64,000 bases of DNA, from positions 126,501-190,500 of the forward strand of contig NC_089447.1 in the NCBI RefSeq assembly GCF_026210795.1, written 5' to 3'. The position numbers and the translations under genes were made by a program. Below the pieces are notes generated by a model. That model was not told the DNA's origin and made no database searches. It saw only the letters and a program-made list of their open reading frames with translations. Shown here piece after piece: positions 36,472 through 47,794 of this stretch. The first letter of the stretch is position 1, and the number at the start of each line of letters is the position of its first letter. The DNA is from Rhizophagus irregularis. Taxonomy: Eukaryota > Glomeromycota > Glomeromycetes > Glomerales > Glomeraceae.

Positions 36472-37443
36472 CGTATAATGTATAATATTCGTCTTAAATT
36501 TGCTAAAATATGGGGGGGGTTATGTTAAACGAAGAATCAACTTGGAACAGCCTAATATTGCCGTTGAAAGAATTCCAGGTTTTTCAGATTTTAACTAGAT
36601 AATATTTAAAAAGTGAATATAATTATAAATCAAAAATTCTACGAATAAATTTCATAATCTTACATTTTCTAAGGGTATTTTATGACGCATAATTGAATCT
36701 ATACAATCATACATAGTATGCCATCTTGTATCTATTCATTTTTTAATCCTCCACCACTAATATCACAAGTTTTGGCCTCATCTTTTAATGCAGCACCTTT
36801 TTTATTTCAAATGTTAATTGAGAATGATAAAATAAACAAAAATAATTTAAATTACCTCCTTGATGGCTTTTTTTTTTAAAATATGTTACTATGGTATTAT
36901 ATTTGTTAAAATACGATTTGCAAATGAAGTAGAGCAAATATCAAATTAATAGATGTGCTATACAACGCACATTAAGAATATTCTTATATTTTTCTGCAAT
37001 TATTTGTCGTGCATTTCGAATATTTGCCCCTGAATCCGATACAATTGCCGAAAAATTTGCAGTTCGATTTTGGCTATTATTTCATAAATTGTTTTGGCTA
37101 AAAATTCACCAGTATGTCGCTTATGGGTCCTTTAAGCACCACAGATATTCCCTATGATCAGGCGTATGAATCAAGAAATTCCAAATTGATTCATTTGCTA
37201 AGTCCGTCCACCATCACATGCTTATAAATTTAAAAATAAAAATTAAATTAAGTTTCATTGAATATTAATTGAATAATATTATAATAAACCTCACATAATG
37301 TTAAATTAGTTGTATTTGTTAATTTCTTGACAACTCGTACGTTTACAACTTTGATAAGAGTTTACCGGAAAGTACTTCCTTTGATGGAGGAGTGTATCCT
37401 GGTGTAGAGTCTCCAAAAACTCAATAAAAACGGATTTCAATTA

Positions 37444-37613
37444 GGGCAGTGACATATATTAGCTAATATTATTTTAATAGTAACGTTTACTCCCCCACCC
37501 CCAGGTAAGATTTTATGACCAATCACAACCATTTCACATGGTTTATATTATGTGTAACCTAAGATTTTCTTTTACTCCCCCCCTAAAATATTAGCTAATA
37601 TATGTCATTGCCC
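37444..37613. mobile_element. Tourist-like MITE, 170 bases, TTA duplication
   Basis: The ends GGGCAGTGACATATATTAGC and its near-complement share 27 bases. TTA flanks both sides (37441-37443, 37614-37616). GGGC ends with a TTA target fit PIF/Harbinger-type MITEs. It splits the outer hAT transposase after RAFVVCGI. Confidence 0.8.
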
Positions 37614-37725
37614 TTACATACCATGCAAATACCACATACTACAAATGCCCTTACACAAGTCCGACCAATTTCATGAATTCTTTCCTCAGTAAGTATAGTA
37701 CTTTCATAAAAATCAGATATTTTTG

Positions 37726-37980
37726 CCCTATAAAAAAAGTAGATACGTTTTTTATACTGAAAGATACGTTTTGTATACTGAGGGATACGTCTAGATACGT
37801 TTTGAGATACGGAAAAATGCATAATTCCGTGTCTCACATGATACGTTTTTTCATCGTCTTCGTATACAAAACGTGTCTTGCAAGATATGGAATTGTGCAT
37901 TTTCCCGTATCTTAGACGTATCTAGACGTATACAAAACGTATCTTTCAGTATAAAAAACGTATTTACTTTTTTTATAGGG
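37726..37980. mobile_element. CCCTA-ended MITE, 255 bases, TTG duplication
   Basis: The ends CCCTATAAAAAAAGTAGATA and TTTTTATAGGG are part of arms of 60 or more bases rich in GATACGTTTT units. The 3-base duplication TTG lies at 37723-37725 and 37981-37983. The termini resemble those of the 1421-base element at 5529, also with a 3-base duplication. It interrupts the outer hAT transposase before KISDFYEST. Confidence 0.85.
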
Positions 37981-38849
37981 TTGTTTGATTAGCAGTCCAG
38001 CACTATTATTAAGTTTTCGTTTCTTAGTTGTTACTTGTTCAAGGTTAGTCATATTTCCATCGGCTTTTCGGCAAGACGATTTAAAAAAAATTATCTTGTA
38101 TTAGCCGGAACTTCTGGACATTCGTTAGCTTCCAAATCTTGTGGTGAGCCTTTTTTCCAAAAGTAATTACAGTACGTACAAGTTGCTTCATAATGACCTT
38201 CTGATACTTTTACACCTTGTATAGCATGACCTCCCCATACCACGGACTTAGGACGCCCACCAGCGTTTTTTCTTTTTTTTTTGGTGTAGTTATAGGACTT
38301 GCATTTGGATAAGGGTTAGAAAAGTTAAAATCTTGTCAGACATAATTAAAAAAAGTAAAACTGAGTTGACTTTTATTGTTTTAAATGAAAAAGGAATAAG
38401 CAAAATAGTGAGAAAGGTTTATTTACATACAGACGCGTGACAATTTTAGTTTTGCCAAATTTCGGAAGTTTCGCCCAGTTTCGGAAATTTCGCCAGGTTT
38501 AGGCAGTTTCGAAATGGTCGAAACCGAAACTTAAAATTAGCGAAATGTTTCGCCAATCACAAAACAGTTTCGCCCGAAACATTAACTATTTATAAATAAA
38601 AGTTAAATTCACTTCTGGTAAATTAATTTTAAATTAATGTAAACTTAATTCTTATAAGATATATCAGCAGGTAATATTATATTTTTCGTTCAATTTCGAC
38701 GAAAATAATGATGCTAAATTGTATTATAAACATAAAAAAAATTAAAAAAAATTATGAAAATTTTAGTTTTTTTAATTATTTTTCCATTAAAGCTGGTAGT
38801 CACGTGATTTTTAACATTATATGTTTAGACAATTTTTACAAATGAACGA

Positions 38850-39110
38850 ATGAAATTTAAACAATATCAACCTGCACGTTCTCGACAGTTGAATCCTTCG
38901 CGTCATTCGTCTTCTCAAAAAGGTTATATTTGTCCTCAAACAGTAAATATAATAATCGCGCGGATCTTATTTTTATTATCCTCGCTTCTAATTTTTTACA
39001 TAGCGGTTCGATGTTTCAGCAGATTTATGATGGTTTATCTGCAGAGGTTTCTACTTTTTCTTTTCCTCAACGTTCTGTTACTTTTATGGTTTAGTTTACC
39101 TACGTACTAG
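38850..39110 (+). CDS. Small hydrophobic protein, 86 codons, doubtful
   Basis: A basic N-terminal third (QPARSRQLNPSRHSSSQKG) is followed by two hydrophobic stretches (LFLLSSLLIFYIAV and FLLFLFLNVLLLLWF). It could be a small membrane protein, but the same composition could arise from an out-of-frame AT-rich exon. The possible splice donor after PQT (GTAAAT) is not followed by a clear partner exon. It lies next to the repeat at 39290. No family recognised. Confidence 0.25.
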   Translation: MKFKQYQPARSRQLNPSRHSSSQKGYICPQTVNIIIARILFLLSSLLIFYIAVRCFSRFMMVYLQRFLLFLFLNVLLLLWFSLPTY

Positions 39111-39289
39111 TTTAGTTTTTATATAATATATAGTTCTTCGCTGTCTTGATTCGGTCGGGTTTCTAGATAGATATATATTTAATACTAGTTAGGACCTGAA
39201 TTTTTAGGTGGTATTTCTACATTGTGTTTTTTTTATAATTTATTAGCCTATAAAGTTCCAATGTAATTTAAAAAATAAATAAATAGAAG

Positions 39290-39515
39290 AATGAATTTGC
39301 CGATCATATCCAAAAATGGTTAGATTCATTTTAACGAAAAGAATAAAGTCAAATAACTCAAAAACGGTATTCAAAACCTCGTTTTGTGCTCTAAGTAAAC
39401 TTGCAGAGCAAGATAAAATGTACTTACTATAAGTTAATTTAAAAGTTATACTTTGCGCGTTGAAAAGTTATATTACGAAAAAATGAGTTTTTCCTCTAGG
39501 ATCACGTGAGTTTCC
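39290..39515 (-). repeat. Dispersed repeat, inverted copy of 11790-12000
   Basis: See the 11790 entry: long shared blocks in the opposite orientation, and a CCGCTTTAGACG motif just beyond it at 39518. Confidence 0.7.
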
Positions 39516-39519
39516 CCGC

Positions 39520-41140
39520 TTTAGACGTCCCTATAATTGGGAATCCTTTTTGACGTGCTGCTGTATGACGTCAATAATCAAATCAAATTCTTTGTACCTA
39601 AAAGCTAAAATATTATCAGTCAAATTGTGCAACCTAATTTTAAGGCTAAAGTTTGGATTTATTCATGTACATGTAAAAAACGATTTCTATCTCTGAGACA
39701 AATCAATATAAAAAAAAAAATGTTACCAATAATCAAAATTAAATAAATATTTTCGCCCAAATTTTTTTTTTGAAAAACTTATGTAAACGCCATTTTTATT
39801 AAATTTATAACTTAATACTTTTAAAAGATAAATTGAGCATAAAATTAATATTTTATTGTTTTTTAAAAAAATAATAGTATCTTTTATTACAAAATATAAA
39901 TTTAGATAGGAAAATGTTGGTCCTACGTTCAAAAACAATAAACGACGCCATTATTTTTGCCGGGGACTGTAGTAAAATTTATCGACAAATTTCGTCAATA
40001 GACTTAAATTTTTTAAATTAATTAAAAATAACTAAAAATTGGTAAAATGTACATCCACAAGGATTTCAAGCACATACAGAATTACATGTGATGAAGTTAA
40101 AACTGGATTTTTAAATTGAGACAACTAATTTGAGTCATCCGGGCCACGGGTCATTAAGATTATAAATCCCGACTTGATTTAAAATTCGGAAACGGATTAA
40201 TTAACCCTGCCTATACGAAGCCCCGAAAAAGCTATAAATAGATTTGTAATCTTTCAATATGACAAAACTTACCCAATACTCAAATCATACTTCTGAAATC
40301 AAAAATCGCAGTTTATATAATATAAATAAACATGGCAGAGTTGATATTATCGAATATTTCGATTATATAATTCAGATAACTATTTGGTTAGAGTAGCAAG
40401 TGTACTCTGCTTGACTAGTTCCTAGTTTGTGGTGTGGTTTGGATGCTTAATATTCCCAAACATGCTTCGGACTAGAAAGATTATGATTTGAATGGTTTAG
40501 AAATAAAATGAGTAAAATGGAAATTATCTTTAAATGTTATTGGCAATGGTTCTTTCGAAAATTGATATTCGGGTTTTTTTTTTAATTTTATTTTTTGGGG
40601 GAAACATTTATAACGTTTATATAAGTTTTTCATAATAGTGATTAATACCAGCTTATCAATTAAATAAAAAATTTATTTATTAAACGAATAAATAAAAAAA
40701 AAATTTTTTTTTCTTTATGTATAGCAGCTCACTTTTTCGATAGTAATGAACAGAAAAATTTTTTTTTTATATTAACCAGATAATATTTATATTGAAAGGC
40801 TCAATATGTATGAATATATTTGGTAATAGATAGATAATATTTATATTTAACAGATAACACAACTCAAATAAATATGAATATATTTGGTAATAATAGTGTG
40901 GGGGTGGTGAAAAGATCAACCTGTCCGGGAAAATTCCATTTTTATAATTTTTATATAAATGAATAAATCGGAATTCTTGCTGTATTATGGAATAAAACGG
41001 ATTTTTAACAATTTTATTCTGACCGTGACAACTAGCCAATCGTCATTGCATATTTTATTGACTATATCATGATAGAATTTGTAAAGCAATCGGTTTTGGC
41101 TAAAATTATTGTCGTGTCACTAGCGCAACCTAGGTTGGCC
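39520..41140. other. Intergenic stretch with a short tandem repeat
   Basis: No gene seen. AGATAATATTTATATT ... TGAATATATTTGGTAATA occurs twice in tandem at about 40777-40895; the minus-strand frame over it is a product of the repeat. Confidence 0.5.
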
Positions 41141-41147
41141 TGCATTA

Positions 41148-41235
41148 AGATATAAGCCGGCTAGAATTATCAAATGTTTCCTACTATAATTGGTAATTTT
41201 TTATCGGAATAAAATCGGAATTTTTTCCGTTATCG
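41148..41235 (+). repeat. Dispersed repeat, direct copy at 61398-61480
   Basis: Both copies have TAAGCCGGCTAGAATTAT, ACTATAATTGGTAATTT, and AAATCGGAATTTTTTCCGTTATCGTG (26 bases in parts: AAATCGGAATTTTT, CCGTTATCGTG). The second copy lies inside the TA-flanked element at 61280. Confidence 0.75.
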
Positions 41236-42364
41236 TGCCGGGACTCTGACCTGTCTTATCTATTTTTTATACGATAAACAAATTAATGCAATGTGACAAA
41301 CAATAGTGACAAATTGGATTTCAAATTAATATTCCTAGTAAAAAATGAAACTGGAGGGGGGTGACACAAGTGAAAACAAATTAAGCAACTTTAACAAAGT
41401 CAAATACATATGTCACATGATCTTGTTGGTCTGTGAATTTATTCCCGGCTTGCACTATGATTTTGGCCCGCATCAGTATTGCGCCAAGATCGACTTACCC
41501 AAAATAAGTAACTTGAAAGCGATAACGCAGGAGTATTACACGATTCTAAAATGAGATAGTCTTGGCGTATCTGAATGATCCAAAATTAATAGAGTTAATG
41601 CAGGAGATGTTTCATAAGAGTGCACAATTCTAAATCAAGTTTATCTTTTCCGATTAATATTATGCAAAAAGTAGTACATGAAAAAGATGATGCAGGAGAT
41701 GATGCAGGAGAGGTTACAATTCTAAAATAAGATAATCTTTACTGATTTAAAATTATACAAAATAAGCAGTATGTAAAAGAGAGAAATTTCTTGATGAGAT
41801 GTGGCAAAGAGTACAATGTTCTGAGTAAGATTTCCCTGAGTCAAATTATTTGAGAATCGGAGGACGCAACATTTGTGATGTAAGTGGCGCAGAGTATTTT
41901 AACTGCGGTCCTTGACGAATAACGTCGTTTTATCTTATGTGTTCGTAAATATTTTAATAACAAGATTAAATTCTCTTTTGATTAAAACTTAAGAATGCGA
42001 TTCACGTTGTCATTCCCAGTTTACAACGTTATATTTAAGGTATTAAGGTATTACAACTTCGAGTTAATTCAAAATTTTATAATTGTCGTTATTTAATCTT
42101 ATTTCTCTAGACGTTTTAGACATTATTTGAATATTTCATAAGGCAATAAAACAAAACCAAATAATTTTAAAATGATGTTAATTTAGCTTAATTGCTAAAA
42201 TTTATTTCAAGAAATAATGTACATACAGTACATACAAATAAATAAAGTGATCTTTATAAGTTAATACCGTAATAAGTCACCAATTTAAATCTAAATAAAA
42301 AATAAAATGAACCGTAAACTCTAATATTCATGCCCCAATATGTTTCCACTAGAAATTGATCATA
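41236..42364. other. Intergenic stretch, minisatellite relatives, no gene
   Basis: At 41480-41850 blocks such as ATGCAGGAGATGTTTCATAA and ATGATGCAGGAGATGATG are complements of the unit found at 17880-18480, in degenerate order. No coding region supported. Confidence 0.5.
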
Positions 42365-42745
42365 TTAAATATAAAAAAGAAGATACTGCTTCAAATTTAA
42401 TTCAAGATTTAATTTTTGATGCGCAGTTAATGATATATAATCCTGGTCTAAATCATTTACATCAAAACCTATTCCATAAATTTCCTTATTCAATATATTT
42501 ATAATCAAAGTGTACGATAATAATTTACATGTAACATGATATCTTCCGTTCGAGCTCTCGCAAAAAAATTCGTAATCGTAATCATCATCACAAAGTTGTT
42601 GTAAAATTTCTTTACAGGTTACATGGTAAAAGTTGTTATCATTTGGTGGTTGATAAAATAATCCAAATTCGGCTTGCGATGTTGATTGATGGTTCTGTAT
42701 GGGCTGAATTACAGCCGCTTGGTTTTCTGAGGCATTCATGTTCAT
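42365..42745 (-). CDS. YHVTCK family protein C, short tail
   Basis: A 126-residue intronless frame. Core: FGLFYQPPNDNNFYHVTCKEI, then DDDYDYEFFCESS, YHVTCKLLSY, INILNKEIYGIGFDVNDL and AHQKLNLELNLKQYL. The second half-motif carries a four-residue insert (SNGR) that makes it look more like the first half-motif. The tail is missing: the protein ends right after the core at LFYI, where genes A and B continue with a low-complexity segment, so it is either a short variant or freshly truncated. It lies 116 bases downstream of gene D on the same strand, a local tandem duplication. No clear TATA box was seen. Confidence 0.8.
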   Translation of the reverse strand: MNMNASENQAAVIQPIQNHQSTSQAEFGLFYQPPNDNNFYHVTCKEILQQLCDDDYDYEFFCESSNGRYHVTCKLLSYTLIINILNKEIYGIGFDVNDLDQDYISLTAHQKLNLELNLKQYLLFYI

Positions 42746-42861
42746 ATTTCTTTGGGGAATTGTAACGAAAGTTTCTGTAACGCGTGTGTTACTGCTGTAG
42801 TGCAGATGATTTGAGCGTTAAAAATTTGATATTCATTACATTTTCATTTCTCAGATAAATT

Positions 42862-43236
42862 TTATACGAACCTTTTTATAATTTGATATTGTAGAAAAAG
42901 AAAGTTCTCTTTCAAGCTCAGTTCGAGGTTTATTTTTTGATTAGAAGTTAATAAGGATTTGCGTTTCAGGTCACTCATATCAAAATCTCTTCCATAAATT
43001 TCCTTATTTAATATATTTACAATAAAGGAATATGATATTAGCTTACATGTAACATGATAATCTTGGTGAAAAAACTCATAATCATAAGTATCATCCATAG
43101 TTTTTTCCGTTTCCGGACCTTGAGAAATTATTTGGCAAGTTATATGATAAAAATTATCATCATCCGGAAGTTTATAAAATAATCTAAACTTGTTCAAATT
43201 TTGATTCATCGCAGTCAAAGTAGTAATAGTATTCAT
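42862..43236 (-). CDS. YHVTCK family protein D, short tail
   Basis: A frame of 124 residues from the Met of MNTITTLTAMNQ. An in-frame Met 18 codons upstream gives a basic leader that family members lack, so the inner start is preferred. Core: KFRLFYKLPDDDNFYHITCQI, DTYDYEFFHQDYHVTCKLISY, IVNILNKEIYGRDFDMSDL and SNQKINLELSLKENFLF. It ends soon after the core (IIKRFV), so the low-complexity tail is lost as in neighbour C. A TATA-like box (minus strand TATAAAAT) lies at 43373-43380. Function unknown. Confidence 0.8.
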   Translation of the reverse strand: MNTITTLTAMNQNLNKFRLFYKLPDDDNFYHITCQIISQGPETEKTMDDTYDYEFFHQDYHVTCKLISYSFIVNILNKEIYGRDFDMSDLKRKSLLTSNQKINLELSLKENFLFLQYQIIKRFV

Positions 43237-43372
43237 GCTTCGCTTAGTAGTTGTAAATTTTCTAATTAAGTGTAACTCGTATCTTTCCAAGATAAAATTT
43301 TCTATTGTTGGGGTAACGAAATATATGAGGCCACCAAAGATGACTTAATTAAACGTATTTGGTAGTAGAAGA

Positions 43373-43380
43373 ATTTTATA
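43373..43380 (-). promoter_or_regulatory. TATA box upstream of YHVTCK gene D
   Basis: TATAAAAT on the minus strand, about 137 bases before the preferred ATG at 43236. Confidence 0.45.
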
Positions 43381-44069
43381 CGCTGCTCGCTCTATTTTAA
43401 AGGTTATTATTATTATTATTATTATTTTTTTTTTTTTTTTTTTTTTAGGACGCATTTTGGAGGACTTTCCGCGATTTTTATAATGATCAGAGTGCTACAA
43501 AAAAAATTTTTTTTTTTTATATATTGTATATTTTGTACACCGAATTCTTTTATATTTGGAACAAGAACTTTTTAGTTTTAAAATAATAAACAAAATGAGT
43601 TACTTAAGTCTTTTAATCTGAGAGAGTAAGAGAATATGTTTCTATACTATAAGTATTATTACTACTAAAATCATGTGATGATCGGCTTGATTTAATAAAT
43701 AAAAAATTCTTTTTATTTTAAAAGTTTGCATAGGTAACACTTTTATAAATTTAAAGACAGTAATGTTTAATTCTAAAAACTATATGCGCCAGAATTAACT
43801 AAAAGTTTCATGCGGATCTTCTAGGGGTTTGATATATAGTAATTTTCAGTTAAAAGAAATTTTTTTAATGAGAAATTTAAACGATTAATAACAAATTATA
43901 AGATTCATTCCCGATTATTAGCGTCAGCATATTATAAAGTATTATAAACATATTAGGAGTAGTGGTCATAATAAGTAATTATATATTACTTATAAATATT
44001 ATATACTAGAAAATTCCGTCGCGTTTATTCCATTTTGTTATTAAAAAAAATTGATTACGAAAAATATCG

Positions 44070-44300
44070 GAAAAAAATATGCAACACCAAATGATTGCCG
44101 GTTGCCGGCATCTAGAGCTGCATTTATAATATAAAATAAGCAGTGTTACAAAACCATCAGTGTTACAAAAAAAAGAGTTATATAATCACAAAGAAAAATC
44201 AAGGGCTAATACGTAAGGTGACGTCAGTGGATGGATGGAAGGAAGGAAATTGCATTGGTTAACACAAAATCGTCTAATGCAGTACAGTAAATGTCCTTCC
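44070..44300 (+). repeat. Dispersed repeat, inverted copy at 47795-47960
   Basis: Shared blocks with the complement of 47795-47960: AAATAAGCAGTGTTACAAAA, GTGTTACAAAAAAAAG, GTGGATGGA and GCAGTACAGTAAA, in the same order. Confidence 0.7.
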
Positions 44301-44499
44301 GGACAATTACTTATATTACTTATAAATATGGCATAGATAGTGTTACAGTGTGACCACATGCAATCACGGGATTTACACAATACATTATATGATAAATTTA
44401 TAGTAAACGCGTAATCTCAAAAAAATTATATATATAAATACCATTTTCTTCATCCTTGGTTACTATTTCACTCTGAATGTATCGATAGAAACATTATAA

Positions 44500-45340
44500 T
44501 TAGAGTTGGGTGCCGAAATATCTCGAATATAGCAAAATGTCAAAACTCTTGCCCACCACCTCCCTATGCAAGCGAAGATAATTTCCAAGACAAATTTCTA
44601 GCAACTTATCAAAGTGTAACCAAGTTTATACGACGTAAAGATCAAGATCTTGCAATGGTTAACGCTTTCTATCTTGGACAACTATTAGACTAACTGCAAA
44701 CTCCAACGGAACGACTTTCATATAAACAAAAATTGACGCCTATGGCAGAAAAGACCTACGACATCTTTGAATTCTTTCCACCGAAATCAATCAAATCTTA
44801 AAGTTGAATTTCGGCATCAATTTTGGATTTTCAGCAACAGTTTGAGATTTTGGAAAGTTTGGGATTTGAAGGTTGACGTCTCAACTGTTTTTAAATAGTT
44901 GCGAAATTACAGCTATATAAAAAACTTAGAGTTGTGTTTGCGAGTTGCGAGTTACGACCCTATAAATAATTTTTCATTAAAATGATCACGTGTCTGAGTT
45001 TCTTCGAAATAAAAACTAGAAAAATGATCATTTATCGAAGTTTTTCCAGAATTTTTTTTATAGGGCGATTATTAGTAAGATCTAGTTGCGGCTACATCTC
45101 TACCAAGAACTGAAATACTTTTGCTAATTGGGATTTCAGCACTCAGCAATGGTCTGTAATTTTAGTAATGGTTTGGGATTTTGCAACCATTTTGGACTTT
45201 GGTAATAGTTTAGATTTCGAAATTTGATTCCAAACCATTGTCGAAACTCAAACCATTTCTGAAATCAGGAATTTAGTTTGGATTTCCGCAAGAGTTTCGG
45301 CATTTTGCTATAGCCGAAATATATCGGCACCTAACTCTAA
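44500..45340. mobile_element. Inverted-repeat element, 841 bases, GGGTGCCGAAA-type ends
   Basis: The ends TTAGAGTTGGGTGCCGAAAT and TTAGAGTTAGGTGCCGATAT (complement of the right end) extend about 40 bases and end in TATAGCAAAATG on both sides. Internal ATTTCGGCA / GGTTTGGGATTT units match those in the element at 20160-20949, so the two belong to one group. No clean target duplication. Confidence 0.8.
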
Positions 45341-45631
45341 ATTTATATACGTGCGTACTACGACAATAATTTAACTTACTTCAAGTAACATTATTAATCC
45401 ATGGATTCTTTAAACAAATCTGCTGCAAATACTATTCTTTTGATGCTAATAAATATGTCAAGTATTGAATGAATCAAAAATTCAATTTTAAACAGAAATA
45501 ATACTTTACAGGAATTCAAATGTCATAGTCTTTAGTATATTGCAAGATCGTTTTCAATATCATTAATAACTAATTAATAGAGTTAAATTGGAATTTCATG
45601 ATCAATGATCTTTAAGAAAAATCATCGCGCG

Positions 45632-45762
45632 TTGATCATCGCCGCACTAGTATTAGCAGATATTAACGGGCGGAGTTTCATGACATTTTTAATTCTGCCC
45701 AAAATTCTATCTACCTTAATTCTGGTAAGGTGACAATCACCAGCGGTGATATTTAGCAATAC
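45632..45762 (-). repeat. Dispersed repeat, inverted copy of 17413-17535
   Basis: See the 17413 entry; the two copies share about 100 bases of aligned sequence in opposite orientation. Confidence 0.75.
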
Positions 45763-47300
45763 TCTTATTTTAAAATATGGGTGTTTTTTGTAATTTTATG
45801 GAAATAATTTCCATTTGATCTAAACAAAAGTCCCAATTAGGACGAAAAAAATTTTACTAGAAAATGGAAACTATTGTAAGTCTGAAGCAAAAATTTTTTG
45901 TACCAATTTTATTTATCGAATTTTACTAATAGTTTGGGCTAGATAATATTAATTGCATAACTAAATGTATGCGCAGTGATAACAGAGAATAAATAAAAGT
46001 GTATAGTTTCTATGAAAATTAATTTTTTTTTTCGTTTTATAACGCTTAAATTTTTCACAATTTATTTTGTAACACTTGTAACACTTGTCATTTGGTTTAT
46101 ATTGTTAAAAAAACGACAAAATTTGAGACGAACGTGTTATCGTAAACCGATTGTACGATAAGACTTAATATACATTAGTTTTTTTTTAGTTCTTAGTTTT
46201 TTTTCACTCCTTTTGCTCACTTTGCTGTAAAATTCGTCTTAAGAGGTTATAATTTATTTGATATTGTATTTTTTATTTATGTTATTCATTATTTTATGGT
46301 TACTACTACTATACTTAAATATTTTTTGCTGATAGGACAGGAGACATATCTTACTAATAAAAATCGTTTTTAATCAGATTAGCGCCTTAGCTTATAGAAA
46401 TTTACACAGATTTATAGATTGTAAAAGATATGTATACAGTAAAATATAAAATTTTTATAGTATTATACTGTATGACTCAAAAATTCTGAAGAAAATATGC
46501 TCATTTATTATAAATTTTTTTTATATACTGTACACAAAAAAATCAATAAATGAAAAATCACGAAAATTATTCTAGTGTTTCTTTGCTCTTTTTCTTAAAA
46601 CACTGCAAAATTTTTTACAAGAATTTTTAAGATAATAAATATCTTTATCTATTTTTTTTTTTTTTGGAAAAAATTATGAAAAAATTCTGTGTTACACAAT
46701 AGGCTAGTTCACAATATTTGATTGGGATGTCTACAATCAGGCCAATCACAAACATATTATTATTGTGCGCTTTTCAAAGTTTATTGTAAAAATAAAAATG
46801 ATAAAAATCCTAATAAAATTCTGAACTTGAATAATTTTTTTATTTAGATGCAATATATGAAAGGACAATTCATAATTTTTTATAATTATTTCAATTATGA
46901 ATATAATTACTGCGTTAGCCTTTATCACATGAAGCACATGAATAGGAAATCAGAGAACTGTCACAAAATTGACGTACAAAGACCGCAGTATGCATATGAC
47001 GCAATTAAGTGATAAATTATTATATGCAATATATTAACTATATTAAACATATTTACATTTGGAACATTGATCGCCAGGCCGAATTTGGTCACGTGCTCGG
47101 TCGTCTGCTACAGTAGTGTACTGTTACGCGTGTTTGATATTCGAATTCGACTCGAGTATTAATTTAACCCACGCAACAACATGACAAAGAAAATCAAAGA
47201 AAACAAATTTATCTAAATCCCAATCCCGTTCAATTTAGAGGAAGGAGCAATATCGTATAACAAGAATCGCAGCTTATTGTCCGGAGCGTTAGCGAAGGAC
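45763..47300. other. Intergenic stretch, no gene seen
   Basis: AT-rich. The motif GTCCGGAGCGTTAGCGAAGG (47279-47300, ending GAC) repeats the one at 1377 and directly abuts the insertion site of the next element. Confidence 0.5.
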
Positions 47301-47308
47301 ATTTTACT

Positions 47309-47787
47309 ATGGAATGCCAGGCTGGACAGAAGTTTAAAGGTGAAGTACATATTGTTTGACATTTAAACACCATATTGTTTGAATTTGAAGTACAAAGCAT
47401 TTGGCGTTAAATATAAATCATTTGGCATTAAATGCAAAGTATTCATTAATTGCAAATCTTGAATTTTAAAAAATAATTTTCCTGAAAAGGAAATATACCT
47501 CCTTTTGAGACTTCCAAAAGAGAGAATTTCTTTTATAGAATTACTTAAATTTACACCATTTGAATTTTAACTAAATATGGAAAATTATTTCCACTTCGTC
47601 AAACTGTTTGACAAAAGGTTTGACTGTAAAGTTAAATTGTTTGACAGTATTACAAAGGGTTTGACCGTGAAGTCAAATTGTTTGACAGTAACAGCAAATA
47701 TTTGAATTTCACAGTTAACCTTAAATGTCAAACAAAACTTAACTCTCAAGTCTCAACGTTAAATTTCTGTCCAGTCCGGCATTCGAT
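47309..47787. mobile_element. hAT-type MITE, 479 bases, 8-base duplication
   Basis: The ends ATGGAATGCCAGGCTGGACA and ATCGAATGCCGGACTGGACA (complement of the right end) match over about 28 bases with four differences. ATTTTACT flanks both sides exactly (47301-47308 and 47788-47795). TTTGACAGT and TTTGACTGT repeats fill the right half. No coding frame. Confidence 0.9.
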
Positions 47788-47794
47788 ATTTTAC

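Larger units (their letters stand above)
28767..36553. mobile_element. DDE transposon inserted in the outer hAT element
   Basis: The left end AGGCCGTTCCAAGCTGATTC continues CTTCGTTTAACATAAC. The right end (to 36553) is its complement with two differences (AGGCTGTTCCAAGTTGATTC...). Runs of G lie just inside both ends. The coding part is on the minus strand (29009-32888). A hAT element of 3374 bases is nested near its right end; without it this element is about 4.4 kb. It interrupts the outer transposase between STAI and the FFDDVRVL piece. Target duplication not resolved. Confidence 0.8.
27050..38343 (-). pseudogene. BED-finger hAT-like transposase, shattered by insertions
   Basis: Pieces in transcription order: start MSDK near 38343 and GGRPKSVVWGG; BED finger with CTYCNYFWKKGSPQDLEA (about 38120-38200); KISDFYEST and EIGRTCVRAFVVCGI (about 37620-37720); FIEFLETL (about 37395-37440); ACDG and HTGEFLAKTIYEIIAKI (about 36980-37220); CDISGGGLK (about 36680). 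After the 7.8 kb insertion come FFDDVRVLAF and CTLADCFLGLAKLGAAIKK (about 28590-28760), GVRNFRDLLLIADEIFMK (about 27570-27650), a dimerisation-like region with ETPDE, ELPHYSVERSAEEIHQIFVD (about 27330-27400) and an acidic tail ending EADEIVDTM at 27050. Many frameshifts and stops; part of the C-terminal hAT dimerisation block is deleted after TPHAAG. Enzymatically dead. Confidence 0.75.
26894..38583. mobile_element. Composite hAT-like element (outer shell of a nested stack)
   Basis: The ends TAGTGTTTCGGGCGAA (26894) and TTCGCCCGAAACATTA (to 38583) are inverted repeats with one mismatch, and GCGAAA/TTTCGCC subterminal repeats cluster at the right end. Between them lie all pieces of one minus-strand BED/hAT-like transposase, interrupted by a larger DDE element and small elements. 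Taking out the insertions leaves roughly 3.2 kb, a normal size for hAT. The flanking 8-base sequences no longer match, so an old insertion. Confidence 0.75.

Noticed and set aside
37595-37915. Frames on both strands of 80-101 codons
   Set aside because: They lie across two MITEs inserted in the outer transposase; only the short KISDFYEST...VCGI part is ancestral coding.
40767-41039. 90-codon minus-strand frame
   Set aside because: Its C-terminal half is an imperfect tandem repeat; no protein pattern.
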